Notes: a model not told the origin generated them from the letters alone. 64,000 nucleotides of DNA from Cheilinus undulatus (GCF_018320785.1 NC_054877.1:7735030-7799029); one strand, 5' to 3'. Counted from the first letter of the stretch, positions 51,801-63,952 are shown. Made by a program: numbers and translations.

Positions 51801-53820
51801 ATGAAGCCCCTTCTCTTCAGAATAGACAAGCACATTACTGAATAGTTTTGCATTAAATGCACAAATGTTTCTTTGCTTTGCATAAGTAAACATTTAATAT
51901 TTAAAACACAAAGAGATGCATTCAGAGACAGAGGCACACAACTGTACTGACACAGTTTTGGGTTTACCCTCAGTAGGTGAGAAGCTATGTACCAAAAAGA
52001 GAAACAGAAACAGTGCATGCACTTTTGTGGTTACAAAATGAGGATAATTTTCTTGATTAGTATTGGATTCGTTTTGGAAAAAGTTTTATGTTTTACCAAC
52101 TCTGACTAGTTTTTCTCTTAAAATAAAATGTTTGTTTAAACTGTTAAATAACATTCCTATGGCTTAAAACACTGGCTTAATGTTTGATCTGTTTTACAGA
52201 AATCCATCCATCAGCCACTATTACTGGATGTGATGCATAATAAACACACAGTTATTTCTCCGTTCTTGATTAAAGACTTTGTCACCTTCCCACTTCAGGC
52301 AATTTGCGAGTTCAATCTTTCCTGCCAAAGAACCCCAACAATAGACCGGTTTCCTGCCCGGTGTTCCCACCAATCACGTTACAGCATTTGAGCATCAAAC
52401 CCAGTTATTGACATGCCAGCTCCAGAAAAATGTAGCCAAAAAATATTAAGTGCCCCCTAGTGGCAGTTGCAGTTTAGGTGCTTGGGACTGATCTGACTGC
52501 CAAAGGCAAAATATTATTTACATTTTTTAAAGTGGAAAAAACAGAATTTACAAAATATTTATTTAATTCACGTTTTTGTGAAGTCTTGCCCTTTCGGCAT
52601 CTTCTAAGAAAAAAAGCTGGCCCTCATACAAATGTCGTTGATGACCCCTGGCTTAAGAGAAAGCCATAAACGTTCCTGCTCTCTTTTATTCGACTCGTTT
52701 CCCTCCATTTTACTGCCAGTGGCGTAAGGACATGCAAAATGGCGCCCAAAAGATAACACATCACGGCACGGACAAACAACATAGGGATATGAAAATGTAA
52801 ATATTTTAGTATTGGTTTAAAATAGACCAACCAACATAAATTATCCTGTTTTTGTGTTTCTTTATTTTTGACAAACCATGAAGTTAGTGACCTTCTTTTG
52901 GCTTTTAGGCGGGATACGCCTGGTCATAAAAGAGATCAACCTTTGACCGGGTTATTAAGAAATGGTGCCACAGTACGTGATTGCATGGTGGCCTATTTTC
53001 TATATAACACGTCAGACGAGCTCTAAAGATTTTTCTTTAAATAAGAACTTTAAATATGAACTAAGGAGCTCAAACTAACAACTCTGACATTCTAAACCAG
53101 ATCAGTTATGGAGTTATCTCCTCAAGTGGGTGTTTGACCTCACAAATGTGAAGGATGACCTCACTGGCATTTTTTCAACATGTTCATGTAATCAGTTTAA
53201 CAAAGAAGACAATAAAACCAACAAATGTTAAAGATAATTCAACAAATCCTTCTTTAACAAGGCAAGACAAGGTCAAACTCTGGTAGCAGCCTTCAATTTA
53301 AACTGTTTTTAAATCTCAGATTTGGCAAATTACCTCTTGTTAATTGTCCCTAGCAGAATAAAATCATGAATGTTCTGGATATTTTCCTTTTTAACATGGC
53401 ACTTCCAGCACTTTCATAGCCTTCAATGACTTGACCTCTAAGAAACTGTACTCAAAAGTTTTGTCACCTTTTGGAGAAAAGTCTATATTTCTTTTTACCT
53501 CGAGTATTTATTTAAAGGTCTTATGTTTTTCTATCAGTGCCCTCCTTCGGTACCCAAATGTAAAGATTTGTAAGACTCAATAAAAGTTACTGTTTTTTCT
53601 AACCTGGGAGGGCCAGCATGGACTCGAAGTCTCGACATTCTGCGATGCCAGCGCTGTTCTCGGCGCAGGAGTGCCACAAGTTTTCAAATTGCCTCTGGGA
53701 GATGATGACGCTGCCTGAGACGGTTGAAATCTTCCAGTAGTCATTTACCAGCGCTGCTCCTGTCAGGATCCAACCCAGGATGCACATGATGAACCCGGTC
53801 GCTTCCACAGCCGTCGACAT
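48880..53820 (-). CDS. cldn15-like: Claudin-15-like tight-junction protein
   Basis: Exons in transcript order: 53820-53604, 50210-50046, 49885-49804, 49383-49273 and 48955-48880 (217+165+82+111+76 = 651 nt, 216 residues), all GT/AG. The start [10 protein letters not shown] is typical of claudin-10/15; an in-frame ATG upstream was not chosen. The order is TM1 (about 8-26), first extracellular loop with the claudin signature W29, N47-L48-W49, C52 and C62, TM2 after [11 protein letters not shown]3 near [15 protein letters not shown], second loop [12 protein letters not shown]4 [19 protein letters not shown], a short cytosolic tail and a C-terminal A-Y-V that fits a PDZ-binding end. Claudin-15 forms cation-selective paracellular pores, mainly in gut epithelium. 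The exon pattern and first loop favour claudin-15 over claudin-10. Which teleost paralogue this is cannot be told from sequence alone. Confidence 0.92.
49028..49250. repeat. (GGAT)n/(GAAT)n imperfect microsatellite
   Basis: ATGGATGGATGG-type units with GCAT and GAAT variants, interrupted by AT-rich stretches, lie in the last claudin intron. They explain the H/P/S/I-rich open frames on the minus strand here. Confidence 0.9.
50615..51275. repeat. Dispersed repeat with TTTTTGCCA-type core (claudin intron 1)
   Basis: A left segment GTCCTGGCTAACAGTTCCCT (50634) is related to that at 58917. A degenerate array of CACTTTT..CATTTTT units follows (50705-50970). A right segment includes AGTTATGAAGTGTGACATTA (50994) and CCCCAAAAAGCTCTCCCCTT (51228), related to 60165 and 60450. 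The right end GGCGGCCCTG may be a terminus. Confidence 0.6.
51276..53603. other. Rest of claudin intron 1; one strong CTCF-like motif
   Basis: No coding sequence was recognised. At 52450-52466 the minus strand reads GCCACTAGGGGGCAC, a very good match to the vertebrate CTCF core. Confidence 0.45.
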
Positions 53821-54449
53821 GATGGTAACGTTTCCAGAAAACAAACACTCAAAAAGAAAAAAAAAACCCAACCACAAAATAAACTAAAGACGATGAAGGT
53901 CAGCCTTTAAAACGTAAGGATTAACAGAGTCACAAAGCTGAGTGTGGCTGAAATCAGAATCGGACCACGCTGACAGAAGCTCTGCTCTTTCTCCTTCTCT
54001 CACTTCTTGATAATCTGACGTCTGTGGCTCCAACAGGAAGACTTTACTCTCTACAGGGGCCATAAACTCAGAGAGCCCCTCCCTATAGTTTCCCACCACC
54101 TTTTACTCAGTATTGATGACCATGATGATGGCAGTGAGTATTCAGCCACACCTTAGATAACCTAAAAAACACCTAGAAGCCTCTGTAGGCTGGGATGTGG
54201 GTCCTGACTGTTCTAAAGTCATACAGATTTTTTTTATACAGAAATTCTCCACAGAAAAACATCTGTAAATCAAAAATCAAACTAAATTCAACAGATTATA
54301 CCTGAAACTGTAGAAAGGAAAAACAATACATATGGAGATGTAGGAGAAGAAGCCAGACAGTGAGGATGGAGAGTTAGGGTTTGTCCAGTAGAAGTGGGAT
54401 GTAGAGCGTGTCTAGCCAGCGGTGCAAGAGGAGTATGGAAATTGAACAG
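53821..54449 (-). promoter_or_regulatory. Upstream region of the claudin gene (5' UTR/promoter, unresolved)
   Basis: On the minus strand, sequence just before the ATG is T-rich, then ACCATCATG. No clear TATA box or start site could be fixed. Nothing else was recognised. Confidence 0.25.
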
Positions 54450-54620
54450 AGTTGTTCCGATTCCGATACAAATGTCAGGAATACGTACGATACTGCTTGA
54501 ACTGCAGGTACAGGTATTGGTGAGTTAACAAGTTTATGCACTGATCCAATACTGTTTGGTTTAGCTTTATATTTTGCTTAATTTAGCCATGCTAAATGTT
54601 AGCGCTATAAACCAAATCAA
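54450..54620. repeat. Dispersed repeat, partner of 16936-17045
   Basis: GTTGTTCCGATTCCGATACA followed by TATTTTGCTTAATTTAGCCA and GCTAAATGTTAGCGC matches the same order of words at 16936-17045. Class unknown. Confidence 0.5.
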
Positions 54621-54945
54621 TTCTTCTTCGCTGCTGGAAAGCACTTCACAGCTACTGATTTTAGAGCAGCGAGGAAGAACCAAAAGATCCACTGCAGCAG
54701 CAGAATATGGTGGCTGGGTGACTGTTTTTCTCTGAAGGTGATCATTAAAATGCCTTCCAGATTGGCACTGTCATACATGATGACAGTTTATCAAAAGTAA
54801 GAAAACTTTTAATTCATACATCGTTGCCTCTTACTTGTTTTTCCTTTTGAAGCTAGCTGTTGTGCCTTCCCATTGACACCATTGATGCCTTTGAATCCCC
54901 CGCAGCAGCATTTTCAGCAAGGCTGGAACTATGGCAAGCGGTTTT

Positions 54946-55235
54946 AACATTAGATATCTGTATTTCGATTTCGCCTAGTCAAAAAGAACATTTTGGATAT
55001 CCGAAAATACATTCTGCCTATCCAAAATTGTCATTTAAGATATCTACGTCATTTTGACTGGGCAAAATGATGTCACTTTTGCCATTCATGTGAATGGGGC
55101 TCGTCATTTCGGATATCCAAAATGTGAATTACGGATATCTGCAAATGAATTGTAGATATCTGTAATTAATTCAAGATATCTATTATTACATTTTGACTAG
55201 GCAGAATTAGAATTACAAATATCTTGAATTGTATA
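54946..55235. repeat. Foldback (palindromic) element rich in GATATC/ATATCT
   Basis: The two halves are imperfect reverse complements around a centre near 55090 (CATTCATGTGAATG). The outer arms share GCCTAGTCAAAA (left) and its complement TTTTGACTAGGC (right), with many ATATCT/AGATAT words and paired TTTTGGATATCC motifs. It is about 290 bp with no coding sequence. Probably a MITE. Confidence 0.7.
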
Positions 55236-57239
55236 GAATTGATGCGAATTAAAGGGGCCAATAGTAAGAGCTTCATGAGGTTCACGGATCTTCAAACTGA
55301 GCACTTACCCTTTTAGTACATCTTGTGTTACTCCGAATTCAGGCTCCCCTGAGAGTGACATCACGTTAACATGGCCACAGTGGGATTGCGGTCCCAACTG
55401 AGTATCTGTGTGCAAAGCTGGAAGTCAGAGCTACAAAAGCAACTGTCATCCTTACCACAGAACACTCTGTGGCTGTTCAGGCCTTGACCTGAACAAAGCA
55501 GGGTCTGGACAGTCTAAGTTATGGGAGGTAGTCTTGTTGATATGGCTGACTGGTGTACACTTCACCTCACTCTGCATTTACTTTACAACGAAATAAGAAA
55601 AACAGTGTCATATGCAGATAAATAAGAGCTGATTTAACATGAATATGAAAGCTGCAATACAAACAAAAACCAAACCATGCTCTGTTACTGCAGTGAAACT
55701 GAGATAAACATTTATAGCAGAGAAGTTTTTGTTTTATTGCCTGCTCCACATCCAGTCATGTCTGTCAGAGGAACTAGAGCTACAGCCAGGACATCGTGTT
55801 AACCTTTTTACATATTTCCTCTAACAAAGCACATCACTGTTTACGAATCCTGAGAGAAGAAGAAGTAGAATCAGCAGCAGGAAGTAGAAGAACAGTAAAC
55901 ATTTTCATGCCCAAATAAGGAAGTAAAGCTCCGGCCCCTCTGTCAGAATAAGCATGAGTAAAATGATGTGTACAAATGGATAATGTTCATTTCTTCATCT
56001 GTTTGGAGGAATATGAAAGTATAAATAGATCATCCCTGGATGTTTTAAACTTGGCTCATTTTTTTGTCTTCCTGCTCAATAAAAGTGATCGTTATTGCTC
56101 AAACATATTTGAAAATGTTAATTTTTCTGGACATATCATAAAGATATGAACCTTAAATCGATGTTTTGTCCCAATGAAAAACAGAAGTGAGTTTCTCTGT
56201 TGGTTTCAGGTGAGAATAATAAGCAGCATGTGAGCAGCTTGCGTCTGAGTGTTTGTGAGTTTTATGGCTTTATGGTCGGTGTCAGTAAATGTTTGATCAT
56301 CATGAGAGTCCAAGGTCCAAAGACACCTCGCTCTGTAACGTCTCTCTGGTGACGCAGTCTGACTGAAACTGAGAAACTGGATCAAATGGAACAAAATATC
56401 CCTCCTACGTCTTCCAATCAAGTCAAAGAAACAAATTTCAATCAAATAGTCAGTCTTTATTTGTAAAGTGCAATTCATAACCCAAGTTGTCTTATGACAC
56501 TTTACAAAGAAGAAAAGTCTTGACCACAAGTGTTAAACTGAAAGACCAAGGGCCAAATCCACCATTCAGCAGGTCTCACCAGGCTCACAAGTTGTTTTCA
56601 ATTTTCAATATTTTGCATTTGAAACATTTCTGACATAAATTTAACCAATCTATCATGAACTGTGTGTAATTCTACCAAAGGAAGGGCTTAAAATCATGCA
56701 ATGAATTAGTTAAAATTGGCACATTGAGATTTTAAAGCAGGGAGTAACATCGTGAGAAAGATGCTTTGCAGAGCGAACACAGCACACGCTAAACAGCCAC
56801 TTCCTCACCTCAGCTCTGCAAACACACACTGTCCACAAGAGGGGCTGATATGGACTGCAAGCTTTTTTAAGTAAAATGAGGAAGTATTTCTTTTCTCTTT
56901 TTTATTCTAACAAGATGTAATCAGAGTGACTAGGCCACAAAGAGCTGCTGTTTGGATGACAAAGATATGATGACAAAATTCCAACAACAGTGCACAGAAA
57001 GTCTGCCATCTTTTAATAAGGAAAATTTCTTTATAGCTTAATATTTAATACATATCTGTACACGGGCCGTCTGATGACATGAGGTCTGCTTGTTTGGTTG
57101 AGGAGCACTAAAAGGTGTCTGCACACAGGTGGGCGGTTCATGGCACATAAGGGCTCTGGCAGTGGCCAGAGTGGCCATAAGGGGTGGCCGGAGTGGTTGG
57201 CGTACCACCCTGGGGCACTTTATGCCACTGCTCTATTCT
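55236..57239. other. Intergenic, little recognised
   Basis: No gene was recognised. A short segment at about 56440-56520 (TTTATTTGTAAAGTGCAATT, TTATGACACTTTACAAAGAA) resembles the 3' end of fish LINE/SINE repeats; a related fragment is at 63695-63745. Confidence 0.35.
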
Positions 57240-57600
57240 CAGTGCAGCCAGCTTTGTTCTCCAGAGGGCAGTTTTTCATGAACTAACAGCAGATTTTTTT
57301 TTAGCTCAGCTGCTGAGTAGCAGCTCTGTTTCAGAGCACAGAAGAAGAAATTTAGCACAATCTTCTGTTCAAGTTGTCTCACTTAAGTGAGGCAGGAAAG
57401 CCAGCCGTGAGCAGGCAGTGGCTGGTGGGGTGTTTGAGTGGTGGCAGGCTGCGACTGATGCGTTTTAAGGGGCACTTGAGGCATGTCATATAATGTGCCA
57501 CGATGCTGCAGCGTCTGCATGTTTTGGGCTGAAGGCTAAATTTACCATAGAGAGGTAAAATATGTCCTCTCTCTCCAAGTCTGATGTCAGTAAAAACAGC
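57240..57600. repeat. Dispersed repeat shared with 43560-43975
   Basis: Related words in the same order as at 43560-43975. The final part, CTCTCTCCAAGTCTGATGTC (57569) with AACAGCAATAAACAGCAGGT, recurs at 63953-64000, where the window ends inside a third copy. Confidence 0.45.
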
Positions 57601-57929
57601 AATAAACAGCAGGTGTACTCACTTTGCACAGCGTCTGTCTGCCTGTTCAGTACTTTAACACTCTCTGTGAGTTGAATTTGATTGACTAGGTTTGTCCCCA
57701 GCCCAGCTCTGCAGCAGTTCATTATCTAACGGCTTAAACAACTGTTTAAAGATGTTTTTTTTAGTAATTACTCACTTGTTTTAACTGTAAACTCTACAGC
57801 TTACTACATTCACCAGTGCCACTGTGAAAGCTCAGTTAAATGAAAGATAAAATATGATTCTGTTAAGTTCTTTGCAATAAAAGTCTGTAATTGGTATTTT
57901 GCTTGATCACTTTTAGAACTAGAAAAGCA

Positions 57930-58165
57930 CTTAGAGAGCGCAGACCTCCGCCATCAGCCCTATACCCCAATAGTACAGAATCCTTTAAAAAATTCCTGGA
58001 TCCAGACGGTGGTCCAGATCAGTCCCAAAATCTAATCAGTTCTTCTTTATGCCAATTCAGACATTTCCCGAAAATTTCATGAAAATCCATCCATGACTTT
58101 TTGAGCTATGTTGCTGACAAACAAACGAACAAACAAACAAAAAAAACAAACAAACACCACACCAT
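57930..58165 (+). repeat. Dispersed repeat ending in (ACAA)n, RTE-LINE-like 3' end
   Basis: CGCAGACCTCCGCCATCAGC, ATCCAGACGGTGGTCCAGAT and GAAAATTTCATGAAAATCCA, followed by GACTTTTTGAGCTATGTTGC and an ACAA repeat, match a very common animal repeat remembered as an RTE-type LINE 3' end. The clade is from memory. Confidence 0.5.
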
Positions 58166-58889
58166 GTGGTGTCAGTAGCAGTTTGACACACCTCAGCAGG
58201 AGAGAAATGAAACTTAAAATTACAGGTGCAGTTAAAAAGAAGTGAACAAATAAACTTCCAAAACTTATTTTATGTGGTTTAATGCTCAGACATGAGATAT
58301 ACGATCACATATACCATCACAGGTTTGTTTTAGGGGAAAAGGGGCTTGTAATTGCATTTAAATGTGTTATCTCTTTTAATTTTGTAATATTGTGATACAC
58401 TGTGATATATAAATTTACAGTCATGTCGCCCAGGCCTACCTTATTGGCATGCTCTTTTAAGGAGGAAACAGTGTTTTCTTAGGGCCCAGTTAGTTTCAGT
58501 CTAAATAAGGATATCTAGTTATACAAACATAATTAGGAGTGTGGCTGATATAACTGAAAGCTTATGCAGAGTGACTGACTGTCAAGAGGCTTAAGACACA
58601 CAGTTCCACTTCTTTGTTGATCTAACATTAGTTTCTCCAGTATCTTCTCTCTATCATGGTGTCATAAAAAAACAAGGAGCAGTTTGGCTTAGCAGTGAGT
58701 TTTCACCCCATGTTAGAGTCTATACCCTCCATTGGTTTAGTCTGATCTCCTTCCCTGCAGATAATTGTGCACAGTCTCTCCCCACTTTACTCAACTGTTC
58801 TGTTAAATGAAAGCACAAAAAGCGCAAGAATGAATCTCTTCTAAAATGTACCTGAAAGGGCCGGTAGGAACATCATTTTCTCTTGTGCA

Positions 58890-60495
58890 GGCCTGCACGG
58901 TAGCATTACTGCTAGCTTCCTGGCTAACAGTTACTTCATTTTGGAGCAGAAGAGTGTGCTAAGCTTTCAGTGGGTTCTGATGTTAAAATTCTTTATTCTT
59001 CATTTATGACCCTTTTTGTTGCTTTTAGCACAATTTGGCGAATTTTTACCACTGAAACTCACTTTGGCTGCTTTTCACCCATTTCCGCAACTTCTTTTTG
59101 CCAGCTTTGACACATTTTTATCCTCTTGCCCATATTTGCTATCTATGACCAATTTTTGCTGTTTTCCCAACATTTTTTTTTTTTTTAACTTTTATTGACA
59201 CTTTTTTATCCATTTTTTGCTAATTTAATTGCCCATTTTATCCTTTTTTGCCACTTTAATTGCAACTTTTTACCAATTTTTGCTACTTTTATCAATACCA
59301 TGGACCCATTTTTTTTAGTTTAATTGCCAATTTGGACCCATTTTTGCTACTTTTACTGATATTTTTGACGCATTTTTGCTATTCTTTTTGTCACTTTGTG
59401 GCCATTTTTCCTCTTTTTACCCATTTTTGCTAGTTTTATTGCCCCTTTTTTCCTATTCACCACTTTCATTGCCACTCTGGACCCATTTTTTTCCACTTTT
59501 TGCTATTTTTTGCCACTTCCTGATGTGACTTTTAACCCACTGTGGCTGTTTTCCCCCCTTTTTTGCCAATTTTATTGTCACTTCACTTGTGATGTTTGCT
59601 GCTACTCATCCTTTACTTGTCACTTTTATTCCATTCTGGTTGCTTTTTGTCTATTAAAGATATTTATTTTGGGTGTTTCTGTGCCTTTATTTTGATAGAG
59701 GACAGTGGAAAGAGTCGGAAACAGGGACAAGAGTGGGGAGACACTTCGTAATGAGGCTTCAAGCCAGATTTGAACCCGGGGCGTCCCTGTACATGAGGTG
59801 CGCCTTAAACCACTAGGCCACCTGTGCCCCGTTTTTGTCCATTTTCACCCCTTTTTGTACTTTTCACCCAATTTTTGCTGCTTTGCTCTTATTTTTCATG
59901 TATGACCAATTTTGACTGTTTTTGTTTATATTTGCCACTGTAACCAATTTGGCTGCTTTTCACCCATTTTCTCAGTTCCTTTGTGCCATTAGTAACTTTT
60001 TTTTTAGCTCCTTTTCATCCTTTATTTGCCATTTTTAACTCACTTTTGCTGCTTTTTGCCCATTTTTGCCACTGTTTGTCTCTTTTTAAACAAATATTGA
60101 ATCATTTTCCATTAAAGTTGCCTTCTACGAAATGTTCTGGCGCCCTAATATTTGTGCACATAATGGCTTGGCTCTGAAGTCTGGAATTACTGTCCTTATC
60201 GTGTTTATCCTTGTACACATCCACATCATTAACATTACCCATGAAGATATATTTCTATTTTAAGAACGGAGGTTTACATACTAAGTAGCTAGACTTTACT
60301 ACGGTATAAATACATAAAATCCGTTTCACTGTTTTGTTGCTTTGATAAGAGTGGTTATTATTCAGGTTAAAATTAAGATATGGTTATCACAGCTTAACTT
60401 TACAGCTGACCATGATTTTGCTGACCTCATGACCCTCAGTTTACCTAGACCCCAGAAAGCTCTCCCCTTTATTCCCTCATATAGAGAGCCTTGCA
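58890..60495. repeat. Large TTTTTGCCA-type dispersed repeat with nested SINE
   Basis: The left segment TTCCTGGCTAACAGTTACTT (58917) and the right segment GACCCCAGAAAGCTCTCCCC (60452) match the copies at 50615-51275 and, on the right, 12344. Between them lies the largest array of CATTTTTGCTACTTTTA-like units in the window (about 58995-60110), split by a tRNA-derived SINE. The long F/L-rich open frames here are artefacts of this array. Confidence 0.65.
59672..59831 (-). mobile_element. tRNA-derived SINE
   Basis: On the minus strand it begins GGGGCACAGGTGGCCTAGTG, with an A box TGGCCTAGTGG (59810-59820) and a B box GGGTTCAAATC (59767-59777) at tRNA spacing. A unique body follows, ending near CTATCAAAATAAAGGCACAG (about 59680-59700). 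It is inserted in the TTTTTGCCA array. It is a SINE, not a functional tRNA gene: the acceptor stem and anticodon arm do not form properly. Confidence 0.75.
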
Positions 60496-61924
60496 TGCCA
60501 TACCTTCACGTGAGGAAAGGGTCCTTATGGTCATGAGTTTATTTTCTGTAAACTCTTAACTTTCCCAAAGATTTACTGGTCTTTGATGCCATAATTGTAA
60601 AGATAGGACAGGGGGCAGAGCTGAAAATAAGGGAGAGAGAGAGAAAGGAGGAAAGGAGCCACAGACCTGGCTTAAAAACAACGGCCACTGTGACTACTGC
60701 CTGTTGAAACTTGAAACATTTCTGCAGGCGTTCTCATAAGGGCTTAGGGGTTTAGTCACAGAAAGCACTTTTAAGTCAGGCCAAAACGGTGACAAAAATG
60801 TGTTTCTGGTGTCAGTTAAGATTACAGGGTGCGTGTCTGTAGCACGTGAAAGGTCTGCACATGTGCATGAAGGAGCAGACCACCTCATGATTTAGGGCTC
60901 TGAAACGTCAATCAGAGGAGAGCAGGATCATGATGTTGATCTAAAAGCTGTTTTCTAGTATCTAAATTATCTATATGCCGACACTTTGACCCAGTTACTG
61001 AAAGAGGATCTCACAGCAGAGCCTCAGACCAGACCAGCTCTCAGCAGCTCTATAGGAGCTTTACAGTATTCACCGTTCCCAGGGTGTGTTTAGCACCTGG
61101 CTTGAAACGAACAAATGACAGCTGATGCCCCGAGGGAGAAAACAACAAGTCGGACCGGCTGCACAGCTCAGAACCAGCATCAGCATCCAGACACACCAGC
61201 TTTTTGTTCTGCAGAAAGAACAGATCACTGACACGCTAACATGGATTCTGCTTTCTAGGGGTCAAACTTTGACATTGTTTTTGAATCAGAAGATCAGCGA
61301 TGAGAGGAGCCTCATACTCAGGAGCATGTGGATGTTAAACCGAGATATAAACAGGGACATGATCTCAGAGGATTTAAAGCTTTTTTAATCTCTTGGATGA
61401 GCTTAAAGATGGATCCAGAATCATGTTTTGCAGGAAAATAAAGGAACGTCTGTAGGTTTTCTTTGCAGGAGTGTTCTCTGGATTCAATGTTGGGATTTTT
61501 GAAGGGCTATGAACATGATGGAGCCGACATGAGCAGGTTTTTTTCTGTATTTTTGTTGATGAGACAAACTTTCTGGTCATGAGTCTGGGTCTGCAGGTGA
61601 TGCTCATGATGACGGCCCTCCTGGACTTCACAAACTGTAAGTTATGATTGAAACACTCAGACTGCATAGGTACAAACAATTCAGTTCAGGTTTCTGAGAA
61701 ACAGGCTAAAAACAGACATGAGTTCCTCTTTTGCTCACTTAAGACCATGTGCAGAGCAATCTTGAAACCCATCTGCAATCATCGTCTGATAGATGCTCTT
61801 TACCTTTGGGAGCGAGGATTACTTTTTCTTATGTTCTACTGAAGACATTGGCTTTAACATCTACAACATAAAGGTAGTCATATCTCTTTTTTTGCCCTGG
61901 GGCAGCACCGTTTATCTGATTAGT
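60496..61924. other. Intergenic, nothing recognised
   Basis: No gene or classified repeat. A short GA-rich run lies near 60630-60655. Open frames at 61125-61388 and 61374-61679 lack recognisable motifs. Confidence 0.35.
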
Positions 61925-62430
61925 CCACAGTAATAATAATAATAACAGCTCGGACTTATGTAGCACCTTTCATGAGACCCAAGGTCGCTTTACAGAAGAG
62001 TGGAAAACAAGAAATAACACAAAAATACAATACAATACAAAATACAAACACTTAATTCAGTGTGTGTAGGGGGCAGGTTTATGAGAGACTGTAAGCTGTG
62101 GTGAACAGGTGTTGCTTGAGGAGTTTTTTTAAACGTGTCCGAGGATTGAGCATTGCTGATGTTTTCAGGGAGTTCCAGGGGATGGGGGCTGTAGTCCTGA
62201 ACGCTCTGTCTTCATAGGTGTGAAGTTTGGTGGTGGGAACTCTGAGAAGGCCAGCGTCTGTGGACCAGAGGCTCAGAGAGGTACTGAGGGGCAAGGGCAT
62301 GAAGGGATTTGTAAGCGAGGAGGAGGATTTTGTATTTTTATTCAGAATGTAACTGGGAGCCAGTGAAGGTGGATGAGGGTAGGGGTGATGTGCTGCCAGG
62401 GCCTAGTGCGGGTGACAGGTGACAGGTGAC
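61925..62430 (-). mobile_element. LINE 3' end (L2-like)
   Basis: The minus-strand frame at 62079-62300 has the tail typical of L2/CR1 LINE ORF2: EDRAFRTTAPIPWNSLKTSA, then LKKLLKQHLF. It is followed by the 3' UTR-type text GTAAAGCGACCTTGGGTCTC and a (TTA)n tail (plus strand AATAATAATAATAA near 61930). The 5' side is truncated. Confidence 0.65.
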
Positions 62431-62449
62431 AAGTCCTGCTGGGAAAGGA

Positions 62450-63130
62450 AATCAGAATCTCCATAAATCATCTAAACAGATGGAAGCATGAAGGTCTCTA
62501 AAATCTTGTAGATAGCTGACAGCCTTGACTCCGGACTTGATAAGACATTGACTGTGGAAACTGAAAACACTGGACTTCAAGCTTCTTGGATCCTGTCCGT
62601 CTCTGATCTTCCTCCAAACTCTGGGACCTTGATTTTGCAACTGAAATGCTTAATCGGTCCAGGTCTTTTTTTCCTTAGCCCAGGTTAGATACTGATGATG
62701 TCTCTAGTTCAGGAGTGGGTCCACACTAAGAACACGACACTTGTAGTCCATTTCCTGGACCTCTTGGCTGCTCTTGATCCACTGACTCCAGCCTCAGTTC
62801 ACTCCTTGTGAAGCTCCCCTAAGTCCTTGAATCTGCTTTGTTTGACAACCTTCTGCAGGCTGAGCTCATCCCTGTTGCTTTTGTTCCTTTTTTTTTTTTT
62901 TTAAACCACAACATTCGCTCCCAGTCATCTTTCCATGAATCTGCTTTGATACAGCCTTTGAGAACAGCCTGCTCTGTCAGCAGGGACCTTCTGTGGCTTA
63001 CCCCCCTTGTGGAGGGTGTCAATGATTGTCCTCTGGACATGAGTCAAGCCAGCAGTCTTCCCCGTGATTGTGGTTGTGTGTACTGAACCAGGCTCCGGAA
63101 ACCTTTGCAAATTGGGCTTTCCCACAATGT
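62450..63130 (-). mobile_element. Tc1-like transposase remnant
   Basis: The minus strand carries, in separate frames, a helix-turn-helix start (GKPQKVPADRAGCSQ near 62950-63010) and NQGPRVWRK (62600-62635), a motif of one fish Tc1 transposase group. Frameshifts, a T run near 62890 and lost ends show it is dead. Not the same family as the other Tc1 copies in the window. Confidence 0.65.
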
Positions 63131-63149
63131 TCTAATATCTTAAGATAGT

Positions 63150-63490
63150 CCATCAATCCATTCGTTATACTGCTTATCCTGTTGGGGGTCACTGGTCTGG
63201 GGAGCTGGAGCCTATCCCAGATGTCGGGTGGGTGAGAGGTGAGGCACACCCTGGACTGGTCGCCAGTCAATCAACCAGGCGCTCTCACTCCTACGCTCAA
63301 TTTAGAGTCACCAGTTAACCTAACCAGCATGTTTTTGGTGGTGGGAGGAAGCCAGAGTACCCAGAGAGAACCCACGAATGCACGGGGAGAACATGAAAAC
63401 TCCATGCAGAAGTGCCCCAACCAGGAAGCAAACCAGGAATCTTCTCGCTGTGAGGCGATAGTGCTAACCCCTGTGTCACCGTGCAGCCCA
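63150..63490 (-). mobile_element. tRNA-derived SINE with LINE-type tail
   Basis: The minus strand starts GGGCTGCACGGTGACACAGG (63490 downwards), with an A-box-like GTTAGCACTATCG and a decayed B box. It runs through the common fish SINE body (GGGGAGAACATGAAAACTCC, TAGAGTCACCAGTTAACCTA on the plus strand). It ends in a tail around CCTATCCCAG / ATACTGCTTATCCTG (plus strand, 63168-63222) that is shared with a LINE. A tail fragment of the same repeat lies at 29735-29850. Confidence 0.7.
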
Positions 63491-63952
63491 ATTTTGAGAT
63501 AGTGGATTTCTAATCTAATGAGCTGTAAGGCGTGATCATTAAGGTTAAAAAACAAAGGTCTTGAGATATTTCACTATGTAAGAGATGAATCTGGACTTTA
63601 TGGACGTTTCACTTATTGAATAAAATCACAGGAAAAAGTTAACATTTTAATGACTTTTTGTGATGTACCTGTAGCCAGTCTCCACTTCTGAAACATCATT
63701 TCATAACCAAAGTTATCTTGAGACCCTTTATAAAGGCGAGAAGTCTGAACTATATTCTGTATTTTAATTATAAAGACCCAACATGAATCCATGATCAGCT
63801 CAGGACTGATCAACTATTAGCAAAGTTAAAGGGACGATGAAAAACTTCCTCTTAAGGCCGTATTAGACAAGCTGTTAAAATGTTGGCAGCAATTTCAAAA
63901 TTTCAAAATGACCAAGACTGAATTGCACAGTAAACAGGTCAATGTGTTCCTT

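Noticed and set aside
53821-53877. Longer claudin start (MWLGFFFLFECLFSGNV...)
   Set aside because: Claudins begin a few residues before TM1. The ATG at 53818-53820 gives [10 protein letters not shown], which fits claudin-15, and the upstream part is a T-rich 5' UTR.
59740-59831. tRNA gene
   Set aside because: A and B boxes are present, but the stems do not pair and a SINE body and tail follow; it is a tRNA-derived SINE.
59016-60177. Several F/L-rich plus-strand open frames resembling membrane proteins
   Set aside because: They are reading frames through the degenerate TTTTTGCC array; similar frames occur at 16969 and 50692 in other copies of the same repeat.
61125-61388. Plus-strand open frame of 87 residues
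   Set aside because: No recognisable motif, no splice or promoter context; likely chance.
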